Shown: one piece after another, positions 8,713-19,496 of the stretch
How the letters are laid out: every line of letters starts with the position of its first letter
How positions within the stretch are numbered: the stretch's first letter is position 1
Assembly: GCF_019925205.1 (NCBI RefSeq)
Contig: NC_083560.1
Location: 97,120,083-97,184,082, forward strand
Reading direction: 5' to 3'
Source: Metopolophium dirhodum
Taxonomy: Eukaryota; Arthropoda; Insecta; Hemiptera; Aphididae
DNA length: 64,000 bases
Position numbers and translations under genes: made by a program
Notes under the pieces: model-generated
The model's input: only the letters and a program-made list of their open reading frames with translations
What the model was told of the DNA's origin: nothing
Database searches by the model: none

Positions 8713-11700
8713 ATGAGTTTATTATTTTCAACAAATTTTGTACCTCAAACATCTGAAAGTAGTGAAAATACATATTCTTTTATTCAAATACGTTTAAACC
8801 CTGATCTTGACGTCCAAACCACAATAAATTTCATAGATACTTTACAATTAATTAAAGACCTAGAAATCTCAATAGAAAATATAAACAAACACGTAACGGA
8901 GTTTCGAACAAACATTATTACCGTTCAAAACCGTTTTTTGGATGCGTATCAACATAAGAAAGTTTCCACACAAATTCAAGAAAAACTAGACGTGGCCGTA
9001 AATATTACTAAACAAATTTTTTCAGCAGTAGATTTTTGGATAAATATTTATAACGATTGTGTAATAGACATTTACGACGCTATTCGAGCGTACGACCGTG
9101 TAAAAAATGATTTAATAAAATTGCACCATGACATAGAAACTAAACAAAACAATGAAAATTATTTTAAATTATTAGAATTTGACAAAAAACAAACATTGAT
9201 GAACCGTATAAAAAAAGAAACTGAAAAACTTTTTGAAAAAGACCAACGTTTACATAACCACGTTAAAGAACTTGTAACTCTTGTGAAAGAATTCAATCGG
9301 GGACACATACCAACAAATAAAATATCCGGTAATTATGTAAATATTTACGCTATAAACGACGTAATGAAATCCGTTTCTGGACAAAATATTATACCTTTAG
9401 AAATTTTAATCGCAGGCATGTACCAATATCAAACTGACGATAAATTATTAAATAGTGTATACGGTTTAAATATCGATACTCGTAAATGGAATAACGTCAA
9501 ACCTGATACATTGTCGGATATAAATTTTCAATCTAACAACACGACAACTTCTGCCGAAGAAATAACGAAACATATAATAACGGATTTTAACGACGTTAAA
9601 AATAAACTTGACAAATTTTCGGCTATTGCCAGTTATGCTAATAATACTTGTTCGCAATTATTTGGTAACAAAAATAATCCACCTTTGCCCAATACTGATT
9701 TACATTCCCACCAAATACAAGAAATTTGTAAACTTGTAGTAAATCATATATTAGACACGTACATGAAAGATAAAAAACCAACAATAGTCGAAAAAAATTC
9801 TATACAAAAAACATCACCACCACCACCACCACCACCACCACCAAGTATTGACGACCGCCAACCAAATCGTAAAATTATTACAGCAAAAAAACCGTCAACA
9901 ATTAAAATCCAAACGATGGACAAGGCTGCGGTAGAAACTTTAAAAAATAAAATAAAACAATTAGAAATGGAAATACTTGGCTTGAAAGAGAAACACAGTA
10001 GAGAGCAAACAGAAAAGAATGATTTAATAAGAGCAATAACTGTAGATTTAGACAAGAATGAAAAAAAATATGACAATTCTGAGCTGCATATGCAAGAACG
10101 TAACAGAGAGAATTTAGAAAAGTTCGCGGAAGAACTCAAGGTGAAAAAAAATGAAATACAAAAATTAAAAGATCAATTATCCGATACACGACAGAGTTTA
10201 GATGGTTGTAACAAAAATCGTTTAGAACAAAAACAAATGTATTCGGAAAAAATTCAAGATTTAGAAAAACAAATAAAAGAGTTACAAAATACAAATGTAA
10301 CGGTGTTGCAAAATTCCGAAAATTCAAAGATTATTGAAAATTTAAATATAGAATTGGTACAAACAAAAGAAAAAATGACAAACGACGAAATGATATCAAC
10401 ACAAACTATATCACAATTACAATTATTTATAACGCAGTTACAGCAAACCATAAGTGAATTAGGTGATAAAATTGCAAAAATTTATGAAAGACCAGAATTT
10501 AATCAACATATCGAGCTTATAGAAAAATTGATAAACGAACGCGATGCTCTTCAGGAAAAAATAAATAACACAAACGAATCTATGGATTTGGACCAATTAG
10601 ATGTAAACGCTGTGGCACATGAATTGTCAACATTCGATTCGGACATGTTTAATAACATTTCCATGTCTTTACCACCAGTACAGCACGGTAGCCGCCGTAA
10701 AAATGAAAATAAAATTTCTTTACAAAAATTAATAGAAGACTTAATGAATCAACACCAAGAATACGAATCTTATACCAAACAAATAATAATTATGCTGTTA
10801 AACTATATTGAAACTGATCCGAACGTTTCAAACGTTTTTGAAGAACCTTTAAAAGCGTTATATAAGGCACGAGTAGCTTTGAAAAAGACTCACACCCGGG
10901 TAATAGGAAAATTAAAGTTTCTACAGGGTAAATTGTTTGAAAAACAAAAAAAATTCAAGAAAAAAAATATACGTAAAATTAAGAAATTTTATTTACACAA
11001 TTCTGACAATTCGGAAAATGACGAAGACGACGCCGACGTGGATATTGAAAGCCAACAGTCGGAAATTTTACAAATTGAAAACAATACTGATAGACAACAA
11101 CAAGGATCTAGTTTACAACCGCAACATATTGAACTATCACCAACTTTATCGTGGCCTATTTCAGTAGAAAATGATACAAATTTCAATATCGCAGACGTTG
11201 CAAAAACATGGAAATTTAATAACGACAGTGATGATGATGATGATGATGATGATATAATAACTGTTAATAATTCAAATACCGAAAACGCACAAATCGCACA
11301 CCGACAGCATATTGAATCTAATTTACCGTTAATGCCAGAAACAACATTGTTACCAATTTCTGAAAACAGATTTGAAAACGCAATTTCCTTATTTTTAAAC
11401 TCTGATGAAAATATCGACGATAACATAAACATACAAACGGAATCTAATAATATCATACCGTCAACAATGTCTGAAAACGAAAAAATAGAAATTAATCAAA
11501 ATATTGTACCACAACAGGAAATATTACCGAAAAATAGTGATATAAAAAAAAGGAGTGGCATTTTTATAAAAGATACTAAACCTTACAATAAAGATTTAAA
11601 AAAAGATAAAAAATCAAAAGACGAATTTTTACTTAATAAAATCATATTTAAACAAAGTCCTTTGGATACGGCTCTTTTGATTCCAACCGAGCCGTCAGAT

Positions 11701-12723
11701 TTAAATTTGCCAATATTGTCAGATGACGATCAACCAATGTCAGATGTATCAGATTTACCGTCCGAGTCATCAAACGTAAACGATATAGCTGTGGAAACTT
11801 GTAAACGTAAAGTAGGATCTGATCTTTGTTTAGATATTTCCGAAAACGAACAAGCCAATCATATACCAAAAATGAGATCCATAGTTTATAACGAAAAAAA
11901 TAATAAAAAAAAATCTTTAATAACGGCTGAACAAGAAGAAAAAAATAAAATACTAAAATTATGGGATAATGACTATTCAAACACGGATTCCGATACTAAC
12001 AGTAGTTTATCTAGTATATCGACAAATCAAAGCAATTTACAACGGCAATCTTTTAAAAATATCGCAATGCCTGCGATAATCGAAGAAACTAATTTTAACG
12101 ATATACCGGTTAAATGTTTCACCAACTATGATGATTTTCTAAATTTTGTTAAACTTCAAACGGTTGCTCCTCCCGAAACAGAATATCCCCCGGTAAACAA
12201 TACATGGCCGTTCGAGTATAACAATGACGCTTTGACCTGTAATGAAAAAGAACAATTATGTGATTTAACAATGAAAGATTATATAAACGAAACTAGTAAG
12301 GAAATCACGTCACTAAATCGGCTGGTATCGATTTTTAATGTTATATCTCATAGTTGGGTATATGATGACATTACAGCTTTGTTTATACACACCATTGCGG
12401 CTCGAATCGCAAGACATTTAAAGTCTCATATGTTACCTGAAGTATTTACTCAAGATCTGGAGAGAATGGTAACAAAATCAAAAAATGAGGTTAAAAAACA
12501 TTTTGAATATGATTTAATAAAAAATCATAACAATATAGATTTCTTAACAAGTGATGTTCACCATTTGAATTCTATTTTAACTCAATTACCAGATCATCAT
12601 TCGTTTAGAGATTTTAAAAACTATTTACAACTTTTAAAACGCAAATTTCTAAAAATTTTAAAAACAGAACACTATGACACTCTTATGGATTCAAATAGTT
12701 CTGCAGAATCTATATCGGATTGA
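8713..12723 (+). CDS. giant coiled-coil protein (1336 aa)
   Basis: The longest gene in the window. Residues 1-360 are helix-rich. A run of nine prolines follows near residues 371-379, then a long Lys/Glu/Gln-rich coiled coil at about 400-640. Next come a basic stretch near 735-760, several acidic low-complexity runs including poly-Asp near 840-847, Ser/Asp-rich linkers, and a more ordered C-terminal domain from about 1180 to 1330. No catalytic motif or membrane segment is visible. The architecture recalls large structural or desmoplakin-like proteins of baculoviruses (Ac66 type), but this is similarity of style, not homology I can demonstrate. The frame is open throughout, which argues against long neutral decay. 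Confidence 0.8.
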   Translation: MSLLFSTNFVPQTSESSENTYSFIQIRLNPDLDVQTTINFIDTLQLIKDLEISIENINKHVTEFRTNIITVQNRFLDAYQHKKVSTQIQEKLDVAVNITKQIFSAVDFWINIYNDCVIDIYDAIRAYDRVKNDLIKLHHDIETKQNNENYFKLLEFDKKQTLMNRIKKETEKLFEKDQRLHNHVKELVTLVKEFNRGHIPTNKISGNYVNIYAINDVMKSVSGQNIIPLEILIAGMYQYQTDDKLLNSVYGLNIDTRKWNNVKPDTLSDINFQSNNTTTSAEEITKHIITDFNDVKNKLDKFSAIASYANNTCSQLFGNKNNPPLPNTDLHSHQIQEICKLVVNHILDTYMKDKKPTIVEKNSIQKTSPPPPPPPPPSIDDRQPNRKIITAKKPSTIKIQTMDKAAVETLKNKIKQLEMEILGLKEKHSREQTEKNDLIRAITVDLDKNEKKYDNSELHMQERNRENLEKFAEELKVKKNEIQKLKDQLSDTRQSLDGCNKNRLEQKQMYSEKIQDLEKQIKELQNTNVTVLQNSENSKIIENLNIELVQTKEKMTNDEMISTQTISQLQLFITQLQQTISELGDKIAKIYERPEFNQHIELIEKLINERDALQEKINNTNESMDLDQLDVNAVAHELSTFDSDMFNNISMSLPPVQHGSRRKNENKISLQKLIEDLMNQHQEYESYTKQIIIMLLNYIETDPNVSNVFEEPLKALYKARVALKKTHTRVIGKLKFLQGKLFEKQKKFKKKNIRKIKKFYLHNSDNSENDEDDADVDIESQQSEILQIENNTDRQQQGSSLQPQHIELSPTLSWPISVENDTNFNIADVAKTWKFNNDSDDDDDDDDIITVNNSNTENAQIAHRQHIESNLPLMPETTLLPISENRFENAISLFLNSDENIDDNINIQTESNNIIPSTMSENEKIEINQNIVPQQEILPKNSDIKKRSGIFIKDTKPYNKDLKKDKKSKDEFLLNKIIFKQSPLDTALLIPTEPSDLNLPILSDDDQPMSDVSDLPSESSNVNDIAVETCKRKVGSDLCLDISENEQANHIPKMRSIVYNEKNNKKKSLITAEQEEKNKILKLWDNDYSNTDSDTNSSLSSISTNQSNLQRQSFKNIAMPAIIEETNFNDIPVKCFTNYDDFLNFVKLQTVAPPETEYPPVNNTWPFEYNNDALTCNEKEQLCDLTMKDYINETSKEITSLNRLVSIFNVISHSWVYDDITALFIHTIAARIARHLKSHMLPEVFTQDLERMVTKSKNEVKKHFEYDLIKNHNNIDFLTSDVHHLNSILTQLPDHHSFRDFKNYLQLLKRKFLKILKTEHYDTLMDSNSSAESISD

Positions 12724-12901
12724 TATTTTTTTATTTCATAGAAAATATCACAACATAGAATACAAAAAATTATATTAATATGTCGATCATATTTTTTTTA
12801 TAACATTGTCCTAAATGTGCAACTATTGCAACTTAATAAAAAAAAACAAAAAACATATTTGAAATAAATATATTTTTTATTTCGTACATAATACTATAAT
12901 A

Positions 12902-13290
12902 TTAATTAAGACGTATCAATTGAACAATGTCTTTATTCGGTACGTTGTACCAAGAATATGTGACAATTACTATTTTCCGATTGTCCATGAACACTGGTCC
13001 GGATAATAATTCAGCATCACGACTTGAAACAATTTGAACATTTGTAGCATTAAATTGATCTTTGAACTTTTTACGCTCGTATGCACTGGTTGCGTAAAAT
13101 AATAACGCAGGTGATTTACAATATATGTAATTGTATAACTGTTTGAAAAAAAAAAAATGTAAACACAATAAAATAATTAATTAATCATTGTTTTGATTTG
13201 GTCAAAACACACCTTAGGGTTCTGATCGTATAATTTTCGACGACGTACGGCTGCTGTTTCAAACGGTAATCGGTTGACATTTGCAGACAT
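12902..13290 (-). CDS. small two-exon viral gene (104 aa)
   Basis: Exon 1 is 13290-13213 (26 codons from the ATG, opening with MSANVNRLPF) and exon 2 is 13138-12902 (78 codons plus TAA). The 74-bp intron 13212-13139 starts with GTGTGT, ends in a polypyrimidine tract plus CAG, and keeps the frame in phase 0. Without splicing, exon 1 would run into a stop, and exon 2 would have to start at an ATG inside the polypyrimidine tract. Exon 1 is basic; exon 2 looks like a small alpha/beta domain. The gene is divergent from the spliced gene at 13660. Function unknown. Confidence 0.6.
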
Positions 13291-13659
13291 TATTATTCAC
13301 GTTTTTTAATTTAATGCGTTTTTTCAAAACGTATTCAAAAATATCAGAAATTATTTTAAACTACAATTTTTAAAATTTTATGCGAACGTTTGTCAAAAAT
13401 GCATAATGTCCGTAGACATTTTTTGTCTTTAAGCAAATTTATAATGTTCAGATTTTACAACTCGTATTTTTACTTATAGGTGGGGATAGTAAAAAAAAAA
13501 ATAGGAGGTGGAATTTTAGTTATTTTTTTTTTATAATAATAATAATAATAATATCATCGTCATATTAAATTCTTTTAACATAATAATTTCAAGTCGTTGG
13601 TAAAAAAAATTATTCCGACACTACGCTTTGTCGTTGTTGTTATTATTATTATTATTATT

Positions 13660-14260
13660 ATGACTTTATATTGCGTACTTTTAAACGTAAACACTCGATC
13701 TTGTTTTTCATTTAAACCGCAAGAAGAATTATTTAATTCAAAACGTATTTTTTTATCTAATACTACTCTGTTACCACAGTCTGGGTCATATGATATTGTG
13801 TTTTTACATGGAACTCAAGCGTTAGAAATTGTAACGCGTTTTGAAAAAAATGTGAGTCGTTGTCGTTTTTTATTTTAATATAAGAAATGAATAATATGTA
13901 TTGTGTGTATTATAACGTCATAGTGAGAATATAATTTAAAATAAAATGTCTTTATATAGTAATAATAATAGAATCTAATGTTGTTATATGTAGGAAGAAG
14001 AACAAACACCTCCAGTTTTTGACGCAGAAAACGTGACAAACACAACGTTTGGTATACAAACGGAAAACGTTTATACAATTTGGAAAGTTCCTATATATAG
14101 TTATCGTAGCGTTGATTATTCTAAAGAGTTTATTACAAAAACACAGGCCAAACACGTTTACGAGTTATTACAAAAATATAAAGTATTGTATTTCACTAAT
14201 TGCGACGATAATTATATAGAAAGTTTTGAAAATGCAATCAACTTCGTTTGGAAACACTAA
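13660..14260 (+). CDS. spliced membrane-anchored protein, candidate PIF-4
   Basis: Exon 1 is 13660-13851 (64 codons) and exon 2 is 13994-14260 (88 codons plus TAA). The 142-bp intron begins GTGAGT and ends TATGTAG, phase 0, giving about 152 residues. Unspliced, exon 1 stops within nine codons of the donor, and exon 2 has no early ATG. The first 15-20 residues are hydrophobic (signal anchor); the rest is a soluble ectodomain-like region with N-glycosylation sites and one cysteine pair candidate. Size, topology and position near LEF-4 would suit PIF-4 (the 19-kDa per os infectivity factor), but I recognise no diagnostic motif, so the name is tentative. Its 3' end overlaps the next gene by 29 bp. 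Confidence 0.55.
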
Positions 14261-14558
14261 GCTGGGTGCTAAATTAATACCAACTGCTTGTGAAAAAGCA
14301 TGGAAACCTTTAAGATTCACCATGAGTTTGATTTTAATATTATGCATAATGACCAGCGTTATAATAATAAGTTGTTATTTGTACAATTATTATAAAGTAA
14401 TTACACAAGGTGACGAAAAAGGTATGGCCGCAAAATCTAAATTATTGTACTTAGGCTATTATAGTAGTATGACAACAAGTTTGCTAACAGTGGCCGCAAT
14501 GTTCTACGCCATACCAAATGTCAATAAAATTATATCATGCCCGGCCATAAATGAATAA
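14232..14558 (+). CDS. small two-span membrane protein (108 aa)
   Basis: Starts at the ATG at 14232, inside the 3' end of the spliced gene before it (29-bp overlap in another frame). Two hydrophobic segments, about residues 30-50 and 75-95, flank a short basic loop, suggesting a hairpin membrane protein with both ends on the same side. The compact overlap is typical of viral gene packing. No family recognised; a structural envelope component is a reasonable guess. Confidence 0.6.
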   Translation: MQSTSFGNTKLGAKLIPTACEKAWKPLRFTMSLILILCIMTSVIIISCYLYNYYKVITQGDEKGMAAKSKLLYLGYYSSMTTSLLTVAAMFYAIPNVNKIISCPAINE

Positions 14559-14742
14559 ATTTTTACTTATTTTTTTTTTTGTCGTTTTAAGTATAAAAAG
14601 ATCGACAAGAGACAGCATATGCACAGTAAACAATTTGACATAGGACAATCATTAATTTTTTTTTTCACGACATCGGTCGTTTACAATATTGTAGATTTAC
14701 TTTTTTCCACTACAGTCGTTGTCGTAGCCACAATTACACAAT

Positions 14743-16149
14743 ATGGACGGCGAAACAATAACGCAAAATCAACGACGCGTATTACGTTCTGAATACGAAC
14801 GCGAGAGTACGTTGCGTTTACCCATACACAAAGACTTGTTTAAAAAAGTACACGCTTTGTTTCAAGATTCAGTCAGTGCAGAACCAATAAACAACAGTGA
14901 TACGGTTTCACAGTGTGTTTGTGTCGCAGAAATGCCAGACGTTTTTTGTAAACAATGTGAAACTTTACACGATAAAAGTTATGTTTTTCGAGAAACTGTA
15001 ATATTAATTTTTGACGACGGATCACGGTTGGCGTCTAGAGTGTATCAAACAAAAAAAATCGAAACTCGTGATCACGTAGCTGTATTGTTTGACGGTAGAT
15101 TTTTTCCAATTTTACGAACTCAAGCCATAGAGACATTGTTACCGTTACCAAAATCGATGAAAAATTTGGGAAAAATTGTAAAAAGTATTTATCGAATAAT
15201 ACTCACGCCAATATCGTCGTCCGATGAAACAACGTCAGAGTATAAAACACGATTGTCGTACAACAAAGAAATCGATGAAAATGGAATTTTCTATAACATT
15301 GCGTGCGAAACGGAATACAATGTAGATACAGAATACGACATGTTAGTAAAATTGGAAAATGAAATGCTTAAAGAATTTTTAAAATTTTTTAAATATATAA
15401 AATGTCCGATGGACAATCAAAATTTAAACGACTTGTTTGCATGTGTTGTGCCAAAAGTTCAGATATGGTCATGCTTTGATCCTATAAAATCTTATAAATG
15501 GGCGTACAAGTGGAATGGAGTAAAAGCAAAAATGATGATTCAAAACGATATGGCTTTTGTGTGGCCAGACGCCGACGCTGTTCATACAAAACCATATATC
15601 GGTAACGGTTTAAAATTATTAGATTCTATCAATTTTCAAGTAGAATTAATGTCAATGTGTATTGTATTGGTACAAGCGATATGTGTGTCGTTTTTTGATA
15701 AATTATACGTCATCGAACCGTCTACGAGTGTAAAATTTTTAGATCATTTGAGACCGTTGTTGACGGACGCATGTGCCGTGCAAAGTCTTGACAATTCTAC
15801 TTATTTACCAATATGTGTGCAAAAATTTTACGATTCACCTAGACCTGACGATTACGATAAGTCTCTTTACGATGGTTTTATATTAACGCAAGACACCATG
15901 TTGATTAAATGGAAACAACCCACAATCGATGCAAAATATTTAGGAGCAAGAAAATTTATGGTCGGTAACGGAACAAAATTGATAACTATAATTGTAGATG
16001 CCAGTGAACGTGCAGAAGAAAAATGTGAAGTGGATTGTATATATGAACTTTCGCCTAAACTATCAATTTTACGAAAACGTACAGATCGATTATTGTGTAG
16101 TACTTATAGAGAATACGAAATTTTTGTCAAAAGTCTAGAACTCATGTGA
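14743..16149 (+). CDS. lef-4: LEF-4: viral RNA polymerase subunit / mRNA capping enzyme
   Basis: 468 residues, close to the usual LEF-4 length. The C-terminal half shows the nucleotidyltransferase motif series in order: motif I at K256-W-N-G259 in KWNGVKAKM, a motif III-like segment at 294-301, motif IV LYDGFIL (376-381), and motif V MLIKWKQP (386-393). The N-terminal half contains acidic/basic clusters expected of the metal-dependent RNA triphosphatase domain. LEF-4 is a core baculovirus/nudivirus protein that caps late transcripts within the viral RNA polymerase. The usual aspartate of KxDG is replaced by Asn258; the lysine that carries GMP is kept. The frame is intact. Confidence 0.8.
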   Translation: MDGETITQNQRRVLRSEYERESTLRLPIHKDLFKKVHALFQDSVSAEPINNSDTVSQCVCVAEMPDVFCKQCETLHDKSYVFRETVILIFDDGSRLASRVYQTKKIETRDHVAVLFDGRFFPILRTQAIETLLPLPKSMKNLGKIVKSIYRIILTPISSSDETTSEYKTRLSYNKEIDENGIFYNIACETEYNVDTEYDMLVKLENEMLKEFLKFFKYIKCPMDNQNLNDLFACVVPKVQIWSCFDPIKSYKWAYKWNGVKAKMMIQNDMAFVWPDADAVHTKPYIGNGLKLLDSINFQVELMSMCIVLVQAICVSFFDKLYVIEPSTSVKFLDHLRPLLTDACAVQSLDNSTYLPICVQKFYDSPRPDDYDKSLYDGFILTQDTMLIKWKQPTIDAKYLGARKFMVGNGTKLITIIVDASERAEEKCEVDCIYELSPKLSILRKRTDRLLCSTYREYEIFVKSLELM

Positions 16150-16470
16150 CTATATGAAATGATAAAATGTATTTGTAAAATAAAAGAAAACAATTGTTTG
16201 TAAAAAATTATTAGTATTTATTTGAATAGAAAAAAAAACGTTTCGTTTATTATTATTACATTATTTATTATATTTTTTTTTTCAGGTAATGTTTGTCATT
16301 TGTAATTTTAGACTATATTATACGCATTACGTTGCATTTTGTTCTGCACAATGATATTATTTTATATTATGTTAAAGATATAAAATTAAACATTGTCAAT
16401 AAACACTATTAATAATAAAAAAAAAAATATATTATAAAAACGTATGTGTTTTAATTGATTCCAATCAGAC
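16150..16470. other. intergenic, no gene seen
   Basis: An AT-rich region between the convergent ends of LEF-4 and the 217-residue gene. It holds A/T homopolymers and AATAAA-like strings suitable for polyadenylation on either strand. Confidence 0.6.
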
Positions 16471-17124
16471 TTATATTATAGACTTATCGTAAAAATATAA
16501 AAAGTCTTGTTCGGGTACATTTATTATACGGTTATCCAAGATAAGTTCACCAAAATCATTACGCATTATTATCGAACGTTTAGATTTATCCATCACAAAC
16601 CAATTACGTTTGTCTGATGCAAAAAACTTAGACACTCTAAAATATAATTCGTTAGTGATATTTATATGATATTCAGGTTTCAGATAAGCCGATTGTATAG
16701 TAAAATATTTTAACATTATAGCCATTTCAAAATCTGTTAAATTCTCGTTAATTGTTAAAACTATTTTTTCAGTTATGTCAAAATTAAATTTTTCTAATTT
16801 TATTATTTCTGTTTCTTTGCCGTTTTCCGCACATTTGTCTACGACCATTATAGACTTGTGAGAATAAGTGTCTCGTGTTCTACACCGAGAAGCGTCCAAA
16901 CTATATATGTTTATTTTTGCACAAGGCGTAATGGGGTTTAAACTAAATCCAGATTCGTTTGGCGTACAAACAGTCATTACGTCTATACCGAATATATCGC
17001 CAACTATAAATTTGTCGGCACGATTGAATACCGATATGGGTTTATTATAGTTTTTAAAAACATTACAATCCATGAAAACGCTCTCGTCAAAAAACGAAGA
17101 ACACGTCGGTGTGGCGTTAATCAT
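16471..17124 (-). CDS. uncharacterised viral protein (217 aa)
   Basis: Starts at the ATG at 17124. A soluble, cysteine-containing protein with alternating short strands and no membrane segment. N-terminal and central regions look globular, and the C-terminus is tyrosine/phenylalanine-rich (LYFYDKSII). No motif recognised. It is convergent with LEF-4 and is the last viral gene of the left block; the next 10 kb have no viral genes. Confidence 0.65.
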   Translation of the reverse strand: MINATPTCSSFFDESVFMDCNVFKNYNKPISVFNRADKFIVGDIFGIDVMTVCTPNESGFSLNPITPCAKINIYSLDASRCRTRDTYSHKSIMVVDKCAENGKETEIIKLEKFNFDITEKIVLTINENLTDFEMAIMLKYFTIQSAYLKPEYHINITNELYFRVSKFFASDKRNWFVMDKSKRSIIMRNDFGELILDNRIINVPEQDFLYFYDKSII

Positions 17125-17410
17125 TTTTTTTTATAAAAAAAATACAATTGACAAAAATTTTCGTTTTGTATTGATTACACTATATTATTATTATTATTAA
17201 TATATGGACGCTGGGGTTTGTGTTCAGAAATAAAAAAAATATTATACATTATTATATAAAAATATATTTTTAAACAATATGTAATATTGTTTACAATATT
17301 ACGTTACATTATTACAAAATTTTTACATAAAAAGAAATAAAATGAAGTATTATTTCTACGTATTACATTAAATAAAAATGAAAATGCTATTAATAGAAAT
17401 AAAAAATTTT

Positions 17411-17916
17411 TACATGCTTGTTTATATTTGTGTCGTGAAAATAAAATAATAAAAATGTATTACCATCAAATAAAAATGCAACATGTTATTAATATAAATA
17501 TAAAAAAAAAATTATTTAATTATAATACAAAAAAAAATATTTATACAGCCATAATATATTTGGGTTGTGGAAAAAAAAAAATCATTTAAAAAAAGTGTTT
17601 GAATACTTCACAACGATTTAAATAAAAGATGTATTTCACCGTACACCATAGATAAAAAATTGTTACATGCTTGTTTATATTTGTGTCGTGAAAATAAAAT
17701 AATAAAAATGTATTACCATCAAATAAAAATGCAACATGTTATTAATATAAATATAAAAAAAAAATTATTTAATTATAATACAAAAAAAAATATTTATACA
17801 GCCATAATATATTTGGGTTGTGGAAAAAAAAAAATCATTTAAAAAAAGTGTTTGAATACTTCACAACGATTTAAATAAAAGATGTATTTCACCGTACACC
17901 ATAGATAAAAAATTAT
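17411..17916. repeat. 253-bp tandem duplication
   Basis: The segment 17411-17663 is followed directly by what looks like a near-identical copy at 17664-17916 (for example tacatgcttg at 17411 and 17664; gataaaaaat at 17651 and 17904). Each copy contains the same chance frame of about 57 codons without an ATG start, so I do not call a gene. It marks the left part of the non-viral interval. Confidence 0.9.
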
Positions 17917-19496
17917 TGTTGATATAGTTTTAGTTATGTTTAATACGTAAAAAAAATTAATAAAAATATATATAAAAGTATAAAAACATAGAAAAAATTT
18001 GTAAATTAATCGCATCTGTATTTTAATCCCATAAATAAAATAAGACTGTAAAAATGATAAAACATTTACTGGATATTACTGACATTACTACTATATCGAG
18101 TGAAATTTATTTTTGTGAATTACTCAATATAAATTATTAAAAAAAAGTATTTAAATGTTTATTAATTAAGTAAAAATTAAAACCTGAATATTCTAAAAAC
18201 TTTAATGTATAATTATTAGAATAATTTTATCAAAAAAAACTAATATATTCAATTGACGGTACAGATTACTAAAGATATTTATCTATTATTACGGGTTAGT
18301 ATTGAAAATGTTCATTAATTAAGGATAAGAACTGAATACACTAAAATCTTAAAGTAGTAAAACTTTGATGTATAATTATTATATTATCAAAAAAAAAAAC
18401 AAGTATATTCAATTTATTTATCAAAAAAATGAAAACGCAACGTATCAAGATATACTTTTTGATAAAAAGAAAAACCAAATATTTAATTTACTACTAACGA
18501 GCGGCAATCACTACGAAACAATTTCGGTGTTAAAATTCTCAATATACAAAACAAGACAAAACATGTAATTAATGTTAAAGATTGTAATATTCTAATATTG
18601 ATTTTATTGAAATACAAAGTACATAATAATGCAAATAAAACGAGTTGTATGTAAAAGAAAAACAACTAAGAACAATTAAATGTATGTATTAGATCGAGAA
18701 CGACTTGCGGGTATCAATAGCATGAAAAAATGCTAGGAAAAATAATTTTCGTATTTCCAATAATATGGCTTATTGAGCGATTTCAGTGTAAAAATACCTA
18801 TAATCAATATTGTAGAACAGAAGTTTATCTGTGCTTGTATAGAAACCAATTTTTAGATATTTTAATCAATAAGCCCAAAAAATTAAAATGCAAATGGTAA
18901 AATATTGCAATATTTAGAATTAAATATTGGTCATTGAAAATAAAATGTCGAAAATCGACTCCTATACAGGCCTAAATTAACTTCTTCACTACAATTTAAA
19001 TAATAGGTGTATACCCACTAATTTCACTCAGTAAGCTATATTATTGGAAATACGAAACTAAGTTTCAGTAAAAAGTAAAAACACATATTTTGTAATAATT
19101 TGTATGTTAGGTGCTGCTCTCGGGCGTGCAGCGGCAGGCAATAATCCTCCTCCACTCCGTAACACCGCAGCACCCATGGTGTTATCGTGAATCGTGATCA
19201 GCCGTCGATTGCTTTGGTGTGGCGGGTGTTGGTGGAAGGGGCAGTTTATTTATATAATTTCATAGCGACTAATGACTAATGACTATATGTATAATATTAT
19301 TTTCGTATTTTATGTCTGCGGTCTGCCGGTTCATAAATATCCGATATCGAATAATTACGTATTTACGTGTCATCTGTGAGTCGCTGTCCATACTGTACGT
19401 TACTTGTTTGATATTTTTTTGTTCAATACGTTACGTGTTTATAAGTACTTTTTTTTTCGCTCTGCTTATTTAAATAAGTAACTTTTGAGCACGAAC
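17917..19496. other. AT-rich non-viral interval, no gene supported
   Basis: Mostly AT-rich sequence with short chance frames. A GC-rich patch at about 19110-19240 directly precedes the first exon of the transposase-like gene and could be its promoter/5' untranslated region. Confidence 0.5.

Noticed and set aside
12891..12899. TTATAGTAT nudiviral late-promoter motif on the minus strand
   Set aside because: It lies downstream of the minus-strand gene's stop codon, not upstream of a start, so it is probably chance in AT-rich DNA.
13597..13659. Upstream non-ATG extension of the first exon of the candidate PIF-4 gene
   Set aside because: The extension starts at TTG and consists of a TTA/GTT microsatellite; the ATG at 13660 is the better start.
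17660..18568. Short Lys/Asn-rich frames in the duplicated and downstream AT-rich region
   Set aside because: Composition follows the AT bias and starts are non-ATG or weak. A faint resemblance to decayed repeat proteins was not enough to call.
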